Made by a program: the position numbers and the translations under genes
Shown: piece by piece, positions 7,186-14,631 of the stretch
Position numbering within the stretch: position 1 is the stretch's first letter
Layout: every line of letters starts with the position of its first letter
Notes under the pieces: generated by a model
What the model was told of the DNA's origin: nothing
What the model saw: the letters and a program-made list of their open reading frames with translations, nothing else
The model's database searches: none
From: an uncultured Sutterella sp.
GTDB taxonomy: Bacteria > Pseudomonadota > Gammaproteobacteria > Burkholderiales > Burkholderiaceae_F
Assembly: GCA_900545335.1 (NCBI GenBank)
Contig: UQYP01000016.1
Location: forward strand, 1-26,634
Direction: 5' to 3'
Length of the DNA stretch: 26,634 nucleotides

Positions 7186-7642
7186 GGCTGACTGATAACT
7201 GGGCACCGGCTGAAATACGGTTCTTATTGAACCATCCGCTGTTGACTTCCAAAGCCCAGCGAATAGGTCTGAGAGAGCAGTGCGTATTTTGTGTTTGGGC
7301 TTTCATGTGCCGAATACTGACTAATTTGCCCTTTTCATCAAAAAAACCGACGTCCAAATCAATCGGGACATTCTTCATCCACATGCAAACCGTTTTAGAG
7401 GGATTAAATACAAAGAGCATTCCAGTATTCTCATTTAAATGCTCTCGTCCCTGAAGTCCTTTTTGTTGTTGAGCTTGTGTGAGAGCAATTTCGACTTCTA
7501 GCGGCAGATCGTTAACGTAAAGCGTTTCAGCTGAGCTCAATGGGCAGAAGAAGCAAAAGAAGAAAAAAGAAAAACTGCGCAAGTAATTTAACATTACAGC
7601 TTGCGCAGTTTTGAGCAAAGAATTAACTGTGCTCATAGACAC
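7166..7642 (-). CDS. DUF192 family exported protein
   Basis: The mature part matches DUF192: VEIALTQAQQQKGLQGRE, then GMLFVF, MWMKNVPIDLDVGFFDEKGKLV and WALEVNSGW. The family's function is not established. The chosen start is a GTG at 7642 with AGAGGA six bases upstream, overlapping the csp stop codon; an ATG two codons later is also possible. A signal peptide follows, with a core of almost pure phenylalanine (SFFFFCFFC) and likely cleavage at SSA/ET. The codons for residues about 11-30 coincide with a 13-bp hairpin plus T-run (7556-7612), so transcription from csp should often stop within this gene. It follows csp by 10 bases and should be translationally coupled. Confidence 0.85.
   Translation of the reverse strand: MSMSTVNSLLKTAQAVMLNYLRSFSFFFFCFFCPLSSAETLYVNDLPLEVEIALTQAQQQKGLQGREHLNENTGMLFVFNPSKTVCMWMKNVPIDLDVGFFDEKGKLVSIRHMKAQTQNTHCSLRPIRWALEVNSGWFNKNRISAGAQLSVSPKTKSP
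7556..7612 (-). terminator. Strong intrinsic terminator/attenuator inside the DUF192 coding start
   Basis: CTTGCGCAGTTTT (7600-7612) is fully complementary to AAAACTGCGCAAG (7571-7583), a 13-bp stem with a 16-base loop. On the reverse strand the stem is followed by a pyrimidine tail almost entirely of T (7556-7571). This is a textbook terminator for csp, 41 bases after its stop, yet it lies within the DUF192 reading frame, whose poly-Phe signal core is encoded by the T-run. Confidence 0.8.
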
Positions 7643-7652
7643 ACACAGTCCT

Positions 7653-7883
7653 CTAGCTTGCCGCGTCGTCGGTCTTTATTGGCGAGGGAATTACGCGCGT
7701 AGCGTGCAATCCGCGTTCGGATTGTTCGAATTCAAACTCGACCCGCTGATTGGTTTGCAGGGTCTTGCGACCGGGCATTTCAATAGAACGGAAATGTACA
7801 AACACTTCCTTATCCTGACCGTCGGGGATAATGAATCCGTAACCTTTGGCATCCGAGAACCACTTCACAGTACCGGAATTCAT
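7653..7883 (-). CDS. Cold-shock domain protein (CspA family)
   Basis: A 76-residue single cold-shock domain with the RNA-binding motifs RNP1 (KGYGFI) and RNP2 (VFVHF), acting as an RNA chaperone in the cytoplasm. The frame is open to 7955, but the ATG at 7883 is chosen because it gives the conserved start MNSGTVKWF and has AAGGA six bases upstream. It has a short acidic/Ser tail (SPIKTDDAAS) beyond the usual domain. A promoter is visible at 7951-7980 giving a leader of about 60 bases. It is followed by a terminator-like hairpin and the DUF192 gene. Confidence 0.95.
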   Translation of the reverse strand: MNSGTVKWFSDAKGYGFIIPDGQDKEVFVHFRSIEMPGRKTLQTNQRVEFEFEQSERGLHATRVIPSPIKTDDAAS

Positions 7884-7950
7884 AAAACATCCTTTAAAAG
7901 AAAGCAAAGGCAACCTAGAGAGAGTTCTAATTTGTCTGCTTTCATTTTCC

Positions 7951-7980
7951 ATCATAGGCTTATTTTTAAGGCTTGGGCAA
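7951..7980 (-). promoter_or_regulatory. Candidate csp promoter
   Basis: On the reverse strand TTGCCC (7980-7975) and TATGAT (7956-7951) are spaced by 18 bases. Transcription would begin near 7944, about 60 bases before the csp ATG. Confidence 0.5.
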
Positions 7981-8017
7981 TGTTTTTGCTAAATATTTTC
8001 ATCAAGCCCTAAATAAG
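7959..8017 (-). terminator. Long imperfect inverted repeat after dut
   Basis: On the reverse strand CTTATTT + AGGGCTTG (8017-8003) pairs with CAAGCCTT + AA + AAATAAG (7975-7959): 15 pairs, one G-T and a 2-base bulge, with a 27-base loop. It lies 9 bases after the dut stop and overlaps the csp promoter spacer. The A-rich 3' arm and long loop make it an unusual terminator; it may instead be a processing or regulatory structure. Confidence 0.4.
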
Positions 8018-8026
8018 CTCAAAACA

Positions 8027-8473
8027 CTAGGCTTTTCCGGTCGAACCGAAGCCGCCTGTGCCGCGGTCAGAAGCTTCAAAATCCTGGACGATATTCATTT
8101 GCATCTGAACAACCGGAACAATGACAAGCTGTGCAATCCGTTCCATCGGTTCAATGGTAAAGGGGGTCTGACCGCGATTCCAAGTCGAGATCATCAATTC
8201 TCCCTGATAGTCCGAATCAATGAGACCGACAAGATTGCCGAGCACGATACCGTGCTTGTGACCGAGGCCTGAACGAGGCAATATGAGTGCAGCGTAGCGG
8301 CTGTCAGCCAGGTGAATCGCCAATCCGGTCTTAATCAGCTTGGTTTCTCCAGGCTGCAGAGTGAGCGGTTCATCAAGCATTGCTCGGAGATCAAGACCGG
8401 CAGAGCCTGCGGTCTGGTAGGCCGGCATCATCTCTTTGATGCGGGGATCCAGGATTTTGACATCAACTTGCAT
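8027..8473 (-). CDS. dut: dUTP diphosphatase (deoxyuridine 5'-triphosphate nucleotidohydrolase)
   Basis: Hydrolyses dUTP to dUMP and pyrophosphate, keeping uracil out of DNA and feeding thymidylate synthesis; acts as a homotrimer. All five dUTPase motifs are present in order: AGSAGLDLRA, PRSGLGHKHGI, GLIDSDYQGELMISTWNRG, RIAQLVIVPV and RGTGGFGSTG. The frame is open upstream to 8539, but the ATG at 8473 is chosen: AGGAGATAG lies seven bases before it, and the 148-residue product matches the usual size. It is the last gene of the ribF-ileS-lspA-coaBC row, 7 bases after a small membrane protein gene. Confidence 0.96.
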   Translation of the reverse strand: MQVDVKILDPRIKEMMPAYQTAGSAGLDLRAMLDEPLTLQPGETKLIKTGLAIHLADSRYAALILPRSGLGHKHGIVLGNLVGLIDSDYQGELMISTWNRGQTPFTIEPMERIAQLVIVPVVQMQMNIVQDFEASDRGTGGFGSTGKA

Positions 8474-8480
8474 GGTAAAA

Positions 8481-8939
8481 CTATCTCCTGCGGTTGCGTT
8501 TCTGACGAATAATGTTAGAAACGATACTGACAAAAACAAAGAAAACGGCAGTAGCGATCAGATTTTCCTGTCCTGTCATTCCGCCGTAGAAAAAAAGAGC
8601 AAAGCCCATAAAAATCAAAATGAAAGTAGAAACCGTTCCCGCTTTCGCTCCCACGGATCGGGGTTCAGAATTGTTTTGAGGAATATCCACTTTAAAGGCA
8701 TCTTCGGGCTGAGCAATAACGGTGTCTCTGTGTTTTGGCGCCGATTGATCCAAGTCAGGTGAACTCCACACGTTGGAAGCCGCACCGTTGAGCTCATCAT
8801 TAATCTGCTCACGCATGAGTTCGTCATTGACTTGCAGCGCTTTGAGTTCCCTTACGCTTTTCTCATTGAGCTTTTCGACAAAACTCGCAAAATCACCGTT
8901 TTTAGGCTCTAAGTCCAAAGGGTCAAAACGCTTTCGCAT
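8481..8939 (-). CDS. Hypothetical membrane protein, two C-terminal helices
   Basis: I do not recognise this 152-residue protein. Residues 1-100 are hydrophilic, acidic and likely helical early on (ASFVEKLNEKSVRELKALQ). Two hydrophobic helices follow at about 103-119 and 127-143, joined by GGMTGQEN, and the C-terminus is very basic (RQKRNRRR), which by the positive-inside rule places both ends in the cytoplasm. Its ATG shares one base with the coaBC stop (TGATG), and dut begins 7 bases after it, so it is translated as part of this operon. In most relatives coaBC and dut are directly adjacent, so this is an extra gene. No Cys or obvious catalytic motif is present. Confidence 0.8.
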   Translation of the reverse strand: MRKRFDPLDLEPKNGDFASFVEKLNEKSVRELKALQVNDELMREQINDELNGAASNVWSSPDLDQSAPKHRDTVIAQPEDAFKVDIPQNNSEPRSVGAKAGTVSTFILIFMGFALFFYGGMTGQENLIATAVFFVFVSIVSNIIRQKRNRRR

Positions 8940-10117
8940 CAGTTCACCTCCTGGGCAATTTTGGCAATGAGTGCCTGAGCGATGTGCTCTTTAGTGGCTT
9001 TTGCCAAAGGAGTAGCAGCTTCGCGCTCAACAAACACCACGGCATTGGTATCCTGATTGATCGAGTCGCTTACTAAATTAGCTACGACAAGCGGGATATT
9101 TTTACGGAAAAGTTTAGCCCGGGCATTATCAATTAAGTTTTCAGTCTCAGCGGCAAATCCCACGCAATAAGGGGGATTTTCAAGCGCAGCAACGCTGGCC
9201 AGAATATCCGGATTTTCTTCAAAAGAAAGTTCCGGCGCCAGCGCGAACTGCTTTTTAATTTTGTGCTCGCTTACATTGGCTACCCGCCAATCAGCAACGG
9301 CAGCCACACTGATAAAGATTTCGTGCTGAGCCACTTCCCGCATGACGGCGTCGTACATTTCCTGAGCGGTGATCACATTAATGCGTCTGACGCCAGCCGG
9401 TGTCTTTAAATCGGTGCGGCCGGCAATGAGTGTAACTTCTGCGCCCGCCAGTGCTGCGGCCTTGGCAATGGCAAAGCCCTGTTTGCCTGAAGAAAGATTC
9501 GTAATGCCGCGAACAGGATCAATCGGCTCATAGGTCGGGCCGGCAGTAATCAGGACTCTGCAGCGATCGAGTACTCTTGGAGAAAAGGCGCCTTGAAGCA
9601 ATTCAATGATTTCTTCAGGCTCAAGCATTCTGCCGCTGCCGACATCGCCGCAGGCCTGCTCGCCTGAGGCAGGACCTAAAAAGAGTGCACCGTCTTGCGT
9701 GAGTTGAGCAACATTGCGCTGAGTGGCTTGGTTGTGCCACATGTAAGTATTCATCGCCGGGGCATAAGCCACCGGGCAGCGTGCGGCTAAAATAGCCGCG
9801 CTTAAGACATCATCGGCAATGCCCTGAGCAGCTTTAGCCAAAATGTTGGCTGTGGCCGGCGCAACCAAAAGGAGATTGGCGTCTTTTGTAGCTTCAATAT
9901 GCGGAATAACACTTGCACCCTGCTCCCAGTCTCCGGTAAAGACGTTCTTAGCGCCAAGCGAGCGAAAGGTGAGGGGCGTTACAAAGCGTTGAGCCGCCTC
10001 AGTCATAATGACCGAGACTTCCGCCCCACGCTTAATTAACAGTCTTAATAATTCGCAGCTTTTATAGGCAGCAATAGAGCCTGTCACGGCCAATACAATT
10101 TTTTGTCCTGTGAGCAT
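8939..10117 (-). CDS. coaBC: Bifunctional phosphopantothenoylcysteine decarboxylase / phosphopantothenate-cysteine ligase
   Basis: Carries out two steps of coenzyme A synthesis: CTP-dependent joining of cysteine to 4'-phosphopantothenate (CoaB) and FMN-dependent decarboxylation to 4'-phosphopantetheine (CoaC). The CoaC half (about 1-180) has the flavin-binding TGSIAAYK, catalytic His in PHIEAT, PAMNTYMW and the substrate-recognition Cys in ACGDVGSGRM. The CoaB half (about 187-392) has TAGPTYEPIDPVR, ITNLSSGKQG and the Lys of KIKKQ. Its 392 residues match the usual fused form. AAAGGAG lies six bases before the ATG. It follows lspA by 11 bases. Confidence 0.97.
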   Translation of the reverse strand: MLTGQKIVLAVTGSIAAYKSCELLRLLIKRGAEVSVIMTEAAQRFVTPLTFRSLGAKNVFTGDWEQGASVIPHIEATKDANLLLVAPATANILAKAAQGIADDVLSAAILAARCPVAYAPAMNTYMWHNQATQRNVAQLTQDGALFLGPASGEQACGDVGSGRMLEPEEIIELLQGAFSPRVLDRCRVLITAGPTYEPIDPVRGITNLSSGKQGFAIAKAAALAGAEVTLIAGRTDLKTPAGVRRINVITAQEMYDAVMREVAQHEIFISVAAVADWRVANVSEHKIKKQFALAPELSFEENPDILASVAALENPPYCVGFAAETENLIDNARAKLFRKNIPLVVANLVSDSINQDTNAVVFVEREAATPLAKATKEHIAQALIAKIAQEVN

Positions 10118-10128
10118 CTTGCACTCCT

Positions 10129-10620
10129 TTAGTGCTTGCGATCAAAGAAGCTATCGAGGATGAGTAATCCTGCACCGCCTACAATGGCCATGTCGGCGAC
10201 ATTAAATGCGGGCCAATGCCAATAGCCATAATAAAAATCCAGGAAATCAATTACATAACCGTAGATTATACGGTCAAAGAGGTTGCCTAATGCACCGCCC
10301 ATAATTAAAGCAAGAGCAAGACAAAACAGATTTTCCGAAGTATGCCGAATGATTAAGCGGGAACAGATAATCACAGCAATAATGGCAATAGCAGCAAAAA
10401 AATACATTTGCCAGCCGCTGTGATCGGCTAAAAATGAGAAAGCTGCGCCCGTATTGTGCGCGAGCACAAAATTAAAAAAAGAAGTGACCGGCCGGGATTC
10501 GCCGAGGTAGAAATGGTTTTCAAAGTAGAACTTTGTGACAAAATCCACCGCGAATACGACGGCCGAAATGCCCGCCCAGGGCATTAATGCTCGGGCGGGT
10601 GTTTTTTTTATATCACTCAT
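10129..10620 (-). CDS. lspA: Lipoprotein signal peptidase (signal peptidase II)
   Basis: Aspartic protease of the inner membrane that cleaves the signal peptides of diacylated prolipoproteins. The 163-residue protein has four hydrophobic helices. The conserved NTGAAFSFL, the GNLFDRI motif with the first catalytic Asp, and FNVADMAI with the second are all present. Its ATG overlaps the ileS stop by one base (TAATG), the classical ileS-lspA arrangement. A substrate candidate, the lipoprotein at 1-304, is in the same window. Confidence 0.97.
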   Translation of the reverse strand: MSDIKKTPARALMPWAGISAVVFAVDFVTKFYFENHFYLGESRPVTSFFNFVLAHNTGAAFSFLADHSGWQMYFFAAIAIIAVIICSRLIIRHTSENLFCLALALIMGGALGNLFDRIIYGYVIDFLDFYYGYWHWPAFNVADMAIVGGAGLLILDSFFDRKH

Positions 10621-13469
10621 TAGGCAAAACGACGGGTTTCACCGGCTCCGAAAAGGTTTTCCACACAGCGAGAGCACAACGTCGGGTGTTCGGCTGCAGA
10701 GCCGACTGAGGGCACGTAGTGCCAGCAGCGGGCGCATTTTTGAGCCTGAGATTGGTGAACACTGATCGAAGCGGATCCTTTATGCAAGTCGGCTCGGCTC
10801 GTGATCATCACAAAGCGCAATTCATCTTCAAGGCTTGCAAGTGCATCATAGGCATCGCCTTCAACCGTGATATCCACTTCTGCCTGCAGGCTGGAACCCA
10901 CCTTGCCTTCCGTGCGCAGATTTTCGATTTCTTTTTGAACATCGGCGCGCACCTGGCGGATTTTTTCCCACTTCGAAAGCAGTTCCTCTGCGCCGTTAAT
11001 GGCGGGCAGATCAAAGAACTCTTCTGTAAAGATTGTGGGAGACTTGCCGGGCTCGAAAATGGCAAAGGCTTCTTCGGCCGTAAAGGAGAGAATCGGAGCC
11101 ATCAGACGCAGATAGGCAGCCGTGATGTACCACAAAGCTGTTTGAGCTGAACGACGGGCAAGGCCGGTCGTAGCGGTCGTGTACAGGCGATCCTTAAGGA
11201 TGTCCAGATAGAAACTGCCCAAATCATCGCTTGCAAACGATTGCAGCTTAGAGACAATCGGATGGAAGTCATTGTTGCTGTAGAGCTCAATGATTTCTTT
11301 TTGCAGCTGTGCTACACGAGCAATGGCCCAACGGTCGAGTTCAACCATGTCTTCAAATGCGACGGCGTCTTTCGTGATATCAAAGTCGCTCGTATTGGCT
11401 AACAGGAAGCGCAGCGTATTGCGGATACGGCGATAGGAATCCGTCACATGTTTAACAATGGTCTTACCGAAACTCAAATCACCGGAGTAATCGGTTGAGG
11501 CTACCCAAAGGCGCACGATTTCAGCACCGTAAGTCTTGGTGGCATCCATTAACTGAACGGTGTTGCCAAGGCTCTTACTCATCTTCATGCCCTTTTCATC
11601 AACGGTAAAGCCGTGAGTGAGCAGCGCATTGTATGGAGCACGGCCATCGAGCATCACGCCGATCAGCAACGAGGAGTGGAACCAGCCGCGATGCTGGTCA
11701 CTGCCTTCGAGGTACAGATCGATCGGGAAATCGAGCTTATCCTTATGAGAGCCGCGAACAACCGTGGCGTGAGTGGAGCCGGAGTCAAACCAAACGTCAA
11801 GAATGTCGGTCGTCTTATCATATTGCTGGGCTTCTTCAGCACTCATGAAATCTTCAGCCTTAGCTTGCGTCCAGGTCTCAATGCCGCCTTTTTCTACGCG
11901 CTTGGCTACTTCTTCCATGATTTCAAGCGTACGCGGATGCAGTTTTCCGGTGACCTTGTGAGTGAAGAAAGGCAGCGGCACACCCCAGTTGCGCTGGCGG
12001 GAAATACACCAGTCAGGGCGATTAGCAATCATGGCATGAAGGCGGTTATAACCCCAGCTCGGATAGAACTTCGTGGCATCCACCGCTTCAAGAGCAGCTT
12101 CACGCAAGCTCTTAGGCTGCTCCGTGCCGATTGCAGGGCGCGTGTCTTCAGTGCTCTTATCCATGCGGATAAACCACTGACTCGTTGCACGATAAATCAA
12201 CGGAGTCTTGTGGCGCCAGCAGTGCATGTAGCTGTGCACCTGTGTGCCGTAATGCAAAAGGTTGCCTGATTCTTTAAGTTTTTCAACAATGACCGGCTGC
12301 GCTTTCCAGATGTGAAGTCCGCCGAAAAGAGCGAGCTCATCGGCGTACACTCCGTTACCCTGCACAGGGTTGAGAATTTCATCGTTGTGCATGCCGTATT
12401 TCTTGCAGGTATAGAAGTCATCCACACCATAAGCAGGAGCGGAGTGAACGATACCGGTACCGGCTGTTGCGTCCACGTACTCAGCCAATTCAACAGGGCT
12501 AAAGCGTTTATAGCCCGCATCCATCTGAGAAAGCGGATGCATGAAGCGGACGAGTTCAAATTGAGCGCCCTTAGCACTGGCGACGACGCTGCCTTGCAAT
12601 TCGTAGCGTTTAAGGCAGTCCTCAACGAGTTTGTCGCACAAAATCAGATAACGGTCACCGCAGTCAACCAAGGCATAATCCAATTCTGGATGCATATTAA
12701 GAGCCTGGTTGGCCGGAATCGTCCAAGGTGTGGTGGTCCAAATGACAGTGTAGGTGGGTTTGTCGAGCTTACGGCTGTAAATTTCTTCCACTTTTGCCTT
12801 ATCTTCATCGGCTAAGGGGAAGGCCACGTCGATGATCGGACCTTTGATGTCCTTATATTCCACTTCTGCTTCAGCCAGAGCCGATTGGCAGTCAAAGCAC
12901 CAGTTCACAGGTTTGAGACCGCGGTAGACGTAGCCTTTTTCCATGAGTTTGGCAAGCACGCGAATTTGAGCGGCTTCCGTATCGAAACGAAGTGTGAGGT
13001 ACGGATCTTCCCAGTCGCCCAACACACCCATGCGTTCAAACCCGGCCTTTTGGCGGGCAACCTGTTCGTGCGCGTATTGGCGGGCTTTTGCCTGAAGTTC
13101 AACAATCGGCAGGTTCTTGCCGTAGAGTTTTTCAATCTGAATTTCAATCGGCATGCCGTGGCAGTCCCAGCCGGGTACGTACGGGGCGTCGTAGCCCAAC
13201 AAAGTGCGGGACTTCAGAATGATGTCTTTCAAAACCTTATTGACGCCATGGCCTAAGTGCAGATCACCGTTAGCGTACGGAGGACCGTCGTGCAAAATAA
13301 AATGCTTACGTCCTTTTCTGGCATTGCGAATCACGCCGTAAATATCTTTTTCCTGCCACTCTTTAATCCAATTGGGTTCACGAGCAGGCAAATTGCCGCG
13401 CATCGGAAACGGGGTATCCGGCAGATTAAGCGGATATTTTTGGGTTTGATCTTCAGTAGTTTTTGCCAT
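10620..13469 (-). CDS. ileS: Isoleucyl-tRNA synthetase
   Basis: Charges tRNA-Ile in the cytoplasm. The 949-residue protein is a class I synthetase with HIGH-type motif HLGH near residue 72 (PPYANGDLHLGHG), the editing domain with TTPWTIPANQALN, the KMSKS motif near 627 and a C-terminal zinc finger of the type CARCW...CSRC (about 910-932). This is the mupirocin-sensitive bacterial type rather than the eukaryote-like type. AAGGAG lies five bases before the ATG. That site can be covered by a hairpin at 13477-13502. It lies 77 bases after ribF and overlaps lspA. Confidence 0.98.
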   Translation of the reverse strand: MAKTTEDQTQKYPLNLPDTPFPMRGNLPAREPNWIKEWQEKDIYGVIRNARKGRKHFILHDGPPYANGDLHLGHGVNKVLKDIILKSRTLLGYDAPYVPGWDCHGMPIEIQIEKLYGKNLPIVELQAKARQYAHEQVARQKAGFERMGVLGDWEDPYLTLRFDTEAAQIRVLAKLMEKGYVYRGLKPVNWCFDCQSALAEAEVEYKDIKGPIIDVAFPLADEDKAKVEEIYSRKLDKPTYTVIWTTTPWTIPANQALNMHPELDYALVDCGDRYLILCDKLVEDCLKRYELQGSVVASAKGAQFELVRFMHPLSQMDAGYKRFSPVELAEYVDATAGTGIVHSAPAYGVDDFYTCKKYGMHNDEILNPVQGNGVYADELALFGGLHIWKAQPVIVEKLKESGNLLHYGTQVHSYMHCWRHKTPLIYRATSQWFIRMDKSTEDTRPAIGTEQPKSLREAALEAVDATKFYPSWGYNRLHAMIANRPDWCISRQRNWGVPLPFFTHKVTGKLHPRTLEIMEEVAKRVEKGGIETWTQAKAEDFMSAEEAQQYDKTTDILDVWFDSGSTHATVVRGSHKDKLDFPIDLYLEGSDQHRGWFHSSLLIGVMLDGRAPYNALLTHGFTVDEKGMKMSKSLGNTVQLMDATKTYGAEIVRLWVASTDYSGDLSFGKTIVKHVTDSYRRIRNTLRFLLANTSDFDITKDAVAFEDMVELDRWAIARVAQLQKEIIELYSNNDFHPIVSKLQSFASDDLGSFYLDILKDRLYTTATTGLARRSAQTALWYITAAYLRLMAPILSFTAEEAFAIFEPGKSPTIFTEEFFDLPAINGAEELLSKWEKIRQVRADVQKEIENLRTEGKVGSSLQAEVDITVEGDAYDALASLEDELRFVMITSRADLHKGSASISVHQSQAQKCARCWHYVPSVGSAAEHPTLCSRCVENLFGAGETRRFA

Positions 13470-13476
13470 GATGTCT

Positions 13477-13502
13477 CCTTGGTCCCCTCGGACTCTTCAA
13501 GG
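13477..13502 (-). promoter_or_regulatory. Hairpin that can mask the ileS ribosome binding site
   Basis: On the reverse strand CCTTG (13502-13498), AAGA bulge, GTCC (13493-13490), loop GAGG, GGAC (13485-13482), CAAGG (13481-13477) forms a 9-bp stem with a 4-base bulge. Its 3' arm includes the AAGG of the AAGGAG ribosome binding site. Control of ileS translation is inferred. Confidence 0.4.
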
Positions 13503-13521
13503 TTTGTTAAACACAAATAAC

Positions 13522-13547
13522 GTGCGAATTTTTCTTTGGCTTCGCAC
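13522..13547 (-). other. Hairpin at the ribF stop codon
   Basis: GTGCGAA (13522-13528) pairs with TTCGCAC (13541-13547), 7 bp with a 12-base loop, starting at the last base of the ribF stop. On the reverse strand the sequence that follows is GTTATTTGTGTTT, only partly U-rich, so it may be a leaky terminator or an mRNA-end/processing structure between ribF and ileS. Confidence 0.45.
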
Positions 13548-14530
13548 TAACCGTACATTTCAGTAAGTTCCATATCGGAACGAGCCAAGCCGACAAGGCC
13601 TCTGGCTTTTTGCGCATCAGCATTGATAGCGGCTTTTAATTCTTCCAAATTGGCGAACTTTTTGTCATCGCGCAATTTGTCTAAAAATTCCACGCGGACA
13701 ATTTTCCCGTAGCAGTCCGTGTGATAGTCAAAAATATGGGTCTCTAAAAGATACTTTTTGGGCTGCCCCTGAGTGACGGTCGGTCGGCAGGTAATGGTTG
13801 CCACGCCGCCCAGCGGATAGGGGGCTAAACCATGAACAAAAACAGCGTAGACGCCTTTTACGGCCGGTTCGCCGTTCTTGTCTACCGGAATACAGTCAAG
13901 GTTAATCGTTGGAAAGCCCAGCGTGCGCCCCAATTCCTGGCCATGAACAACACGGCCGGTGATGTGATAGTGGTGTCCCAAAAGCTGAGTCACCTCATAG
14001 AGATCGTTATCGAGCAGAGCCTTTCTCAGTCTTGTGCTCGAGATGCGGCTCGTGCCGTGAAAGAGAGTGGGAGAAACCCAAACCTCAAAGCCCAACTCTT
14101 TTCCGAGTGCTTTGAGATCTTCAACCGTCCCCAATCCTTTATAGCCGAAATGGAAATCTTCACCGACAGTTACCCAGCGGGCATGAAGTCCTTCGACCAA
14201 AACCTCTTCGGCAAATTGCCGAGGAGTCATTCGAGCCAGTCTTTCATTGAAATTAAGGAAAATAACGCGCTGGATTCCGCAGGCGGCAATATCGAGTACT
14301 TTATCCCGAATGTTGTTGACCCGGGCTAAGACCTCATGACCGTGCGGATAAACTTCCTTGGGGTGCGGTTCAAAAGTGACAGCGCAAGGCATCAGGCCGC
14401 GCAGATCTGCAGCCTGAACGACTTCCTGCAGCAAGGCTTGATGGCCGCGATGAACGCCGTCAAAGTTTCCGATTGCCACTGCACAGTCTACTTTCTTTAA
14501 TGGTTGAGGAACCCCTCTGAATACTTTCAT
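13547..14530 (-). CDS. ribF: Bifunctional riboflavin kinase / FMN adenylyltransferase
   Basis: Makes FMN from riboflavin, then FAD from FMN. The 327-residue protein has the adenylyltransferase domain first (AIGNFDGVHRGHQALL near residues 21-36, and the SSTRLRKAL motif near 166) and the riboflavin kinase domain after about 185 (GRVVHGQELGRTLGFPTINL, then KGVYAVFV). It is the first gene of the ribF-ileS-lspA-coaBC row. FMN made here is also the CoaC cofactor. No Shine-Dalgarno stands out before the ATG. A palindrome shared with the adk leader lies at 14575-14591. Confidence 0.97.
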   Translation of the reverse strand: MKVFRGVPQPLKKVDCAVAIGNFDGVHRGHQALLQEVVQAADLRGLMPCAVTFEPHPKEVYPHGHEVLARVNNIRDKVLDIAACGIQRVIFLNFNERLARMTPRQFAEEVLVEGLHARWVTVGEDFHFGYKGLGTVEDLKALGKELGFEVWVSPTLFHGTSRISSTRLRKALLDNDLYEVTQLLGHHYHITGRVVHGQELGRTLGFPTINLDCIPVDKNGEPAVKGVYAVFVHGLAPYPLGGVATITCRPTVTQGQPKKYLLETHIFDYHTDCYGKIVRVEFLDKLRDDKKFANLEELKAAINADAQKARGLVGLARSDMELTEMYG

Positions 14531-14574
14531 ATAACTAACAGTCTCAAATAAACGCTAAATTTTAACAAATATGT

Positions 14575-14591
14575 ACTCAATGGATTTGAGC
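14575..14591. promoter_or_regulatory. Palindrome upstream of ribF, shared with adk
   Basis: ACTCAATGGATTTGAGC lies 44 bases before the ribF start and differs from the sequence at 1229-1245 by one base at the centre. The CTCAA/TTGAG arms are identical in both. Confidence 0.35.
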
Positions 14592-14611
14592 GGTTTGTAT
14601 TAGTTGTTGAG

Positions 14612-14631
14612 AAAAAAGTCCGATTGAACTT
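14612..14631 (-). terminator. Terminator at the end of the symporter gene
   Basis: On the reverse strand AAGTTC (14631-14626), loop AATC, GGACTT (14621-14616) forms a 6-bp stem with one G-T pair, followed by six T. It begins within the stop codon of the symporter gene. The stem is short, so termination may be partial. Confidence 0.5.

Noticed and set aside
12312..12815. Long forward-strand open frame opposite ileS (and similar ones at 11613-12269 and 12885-13256)
   Set aside because: They are mirror frames of the well-supported ileS gene, lack ribosome binding sites and show no recognisable domains.
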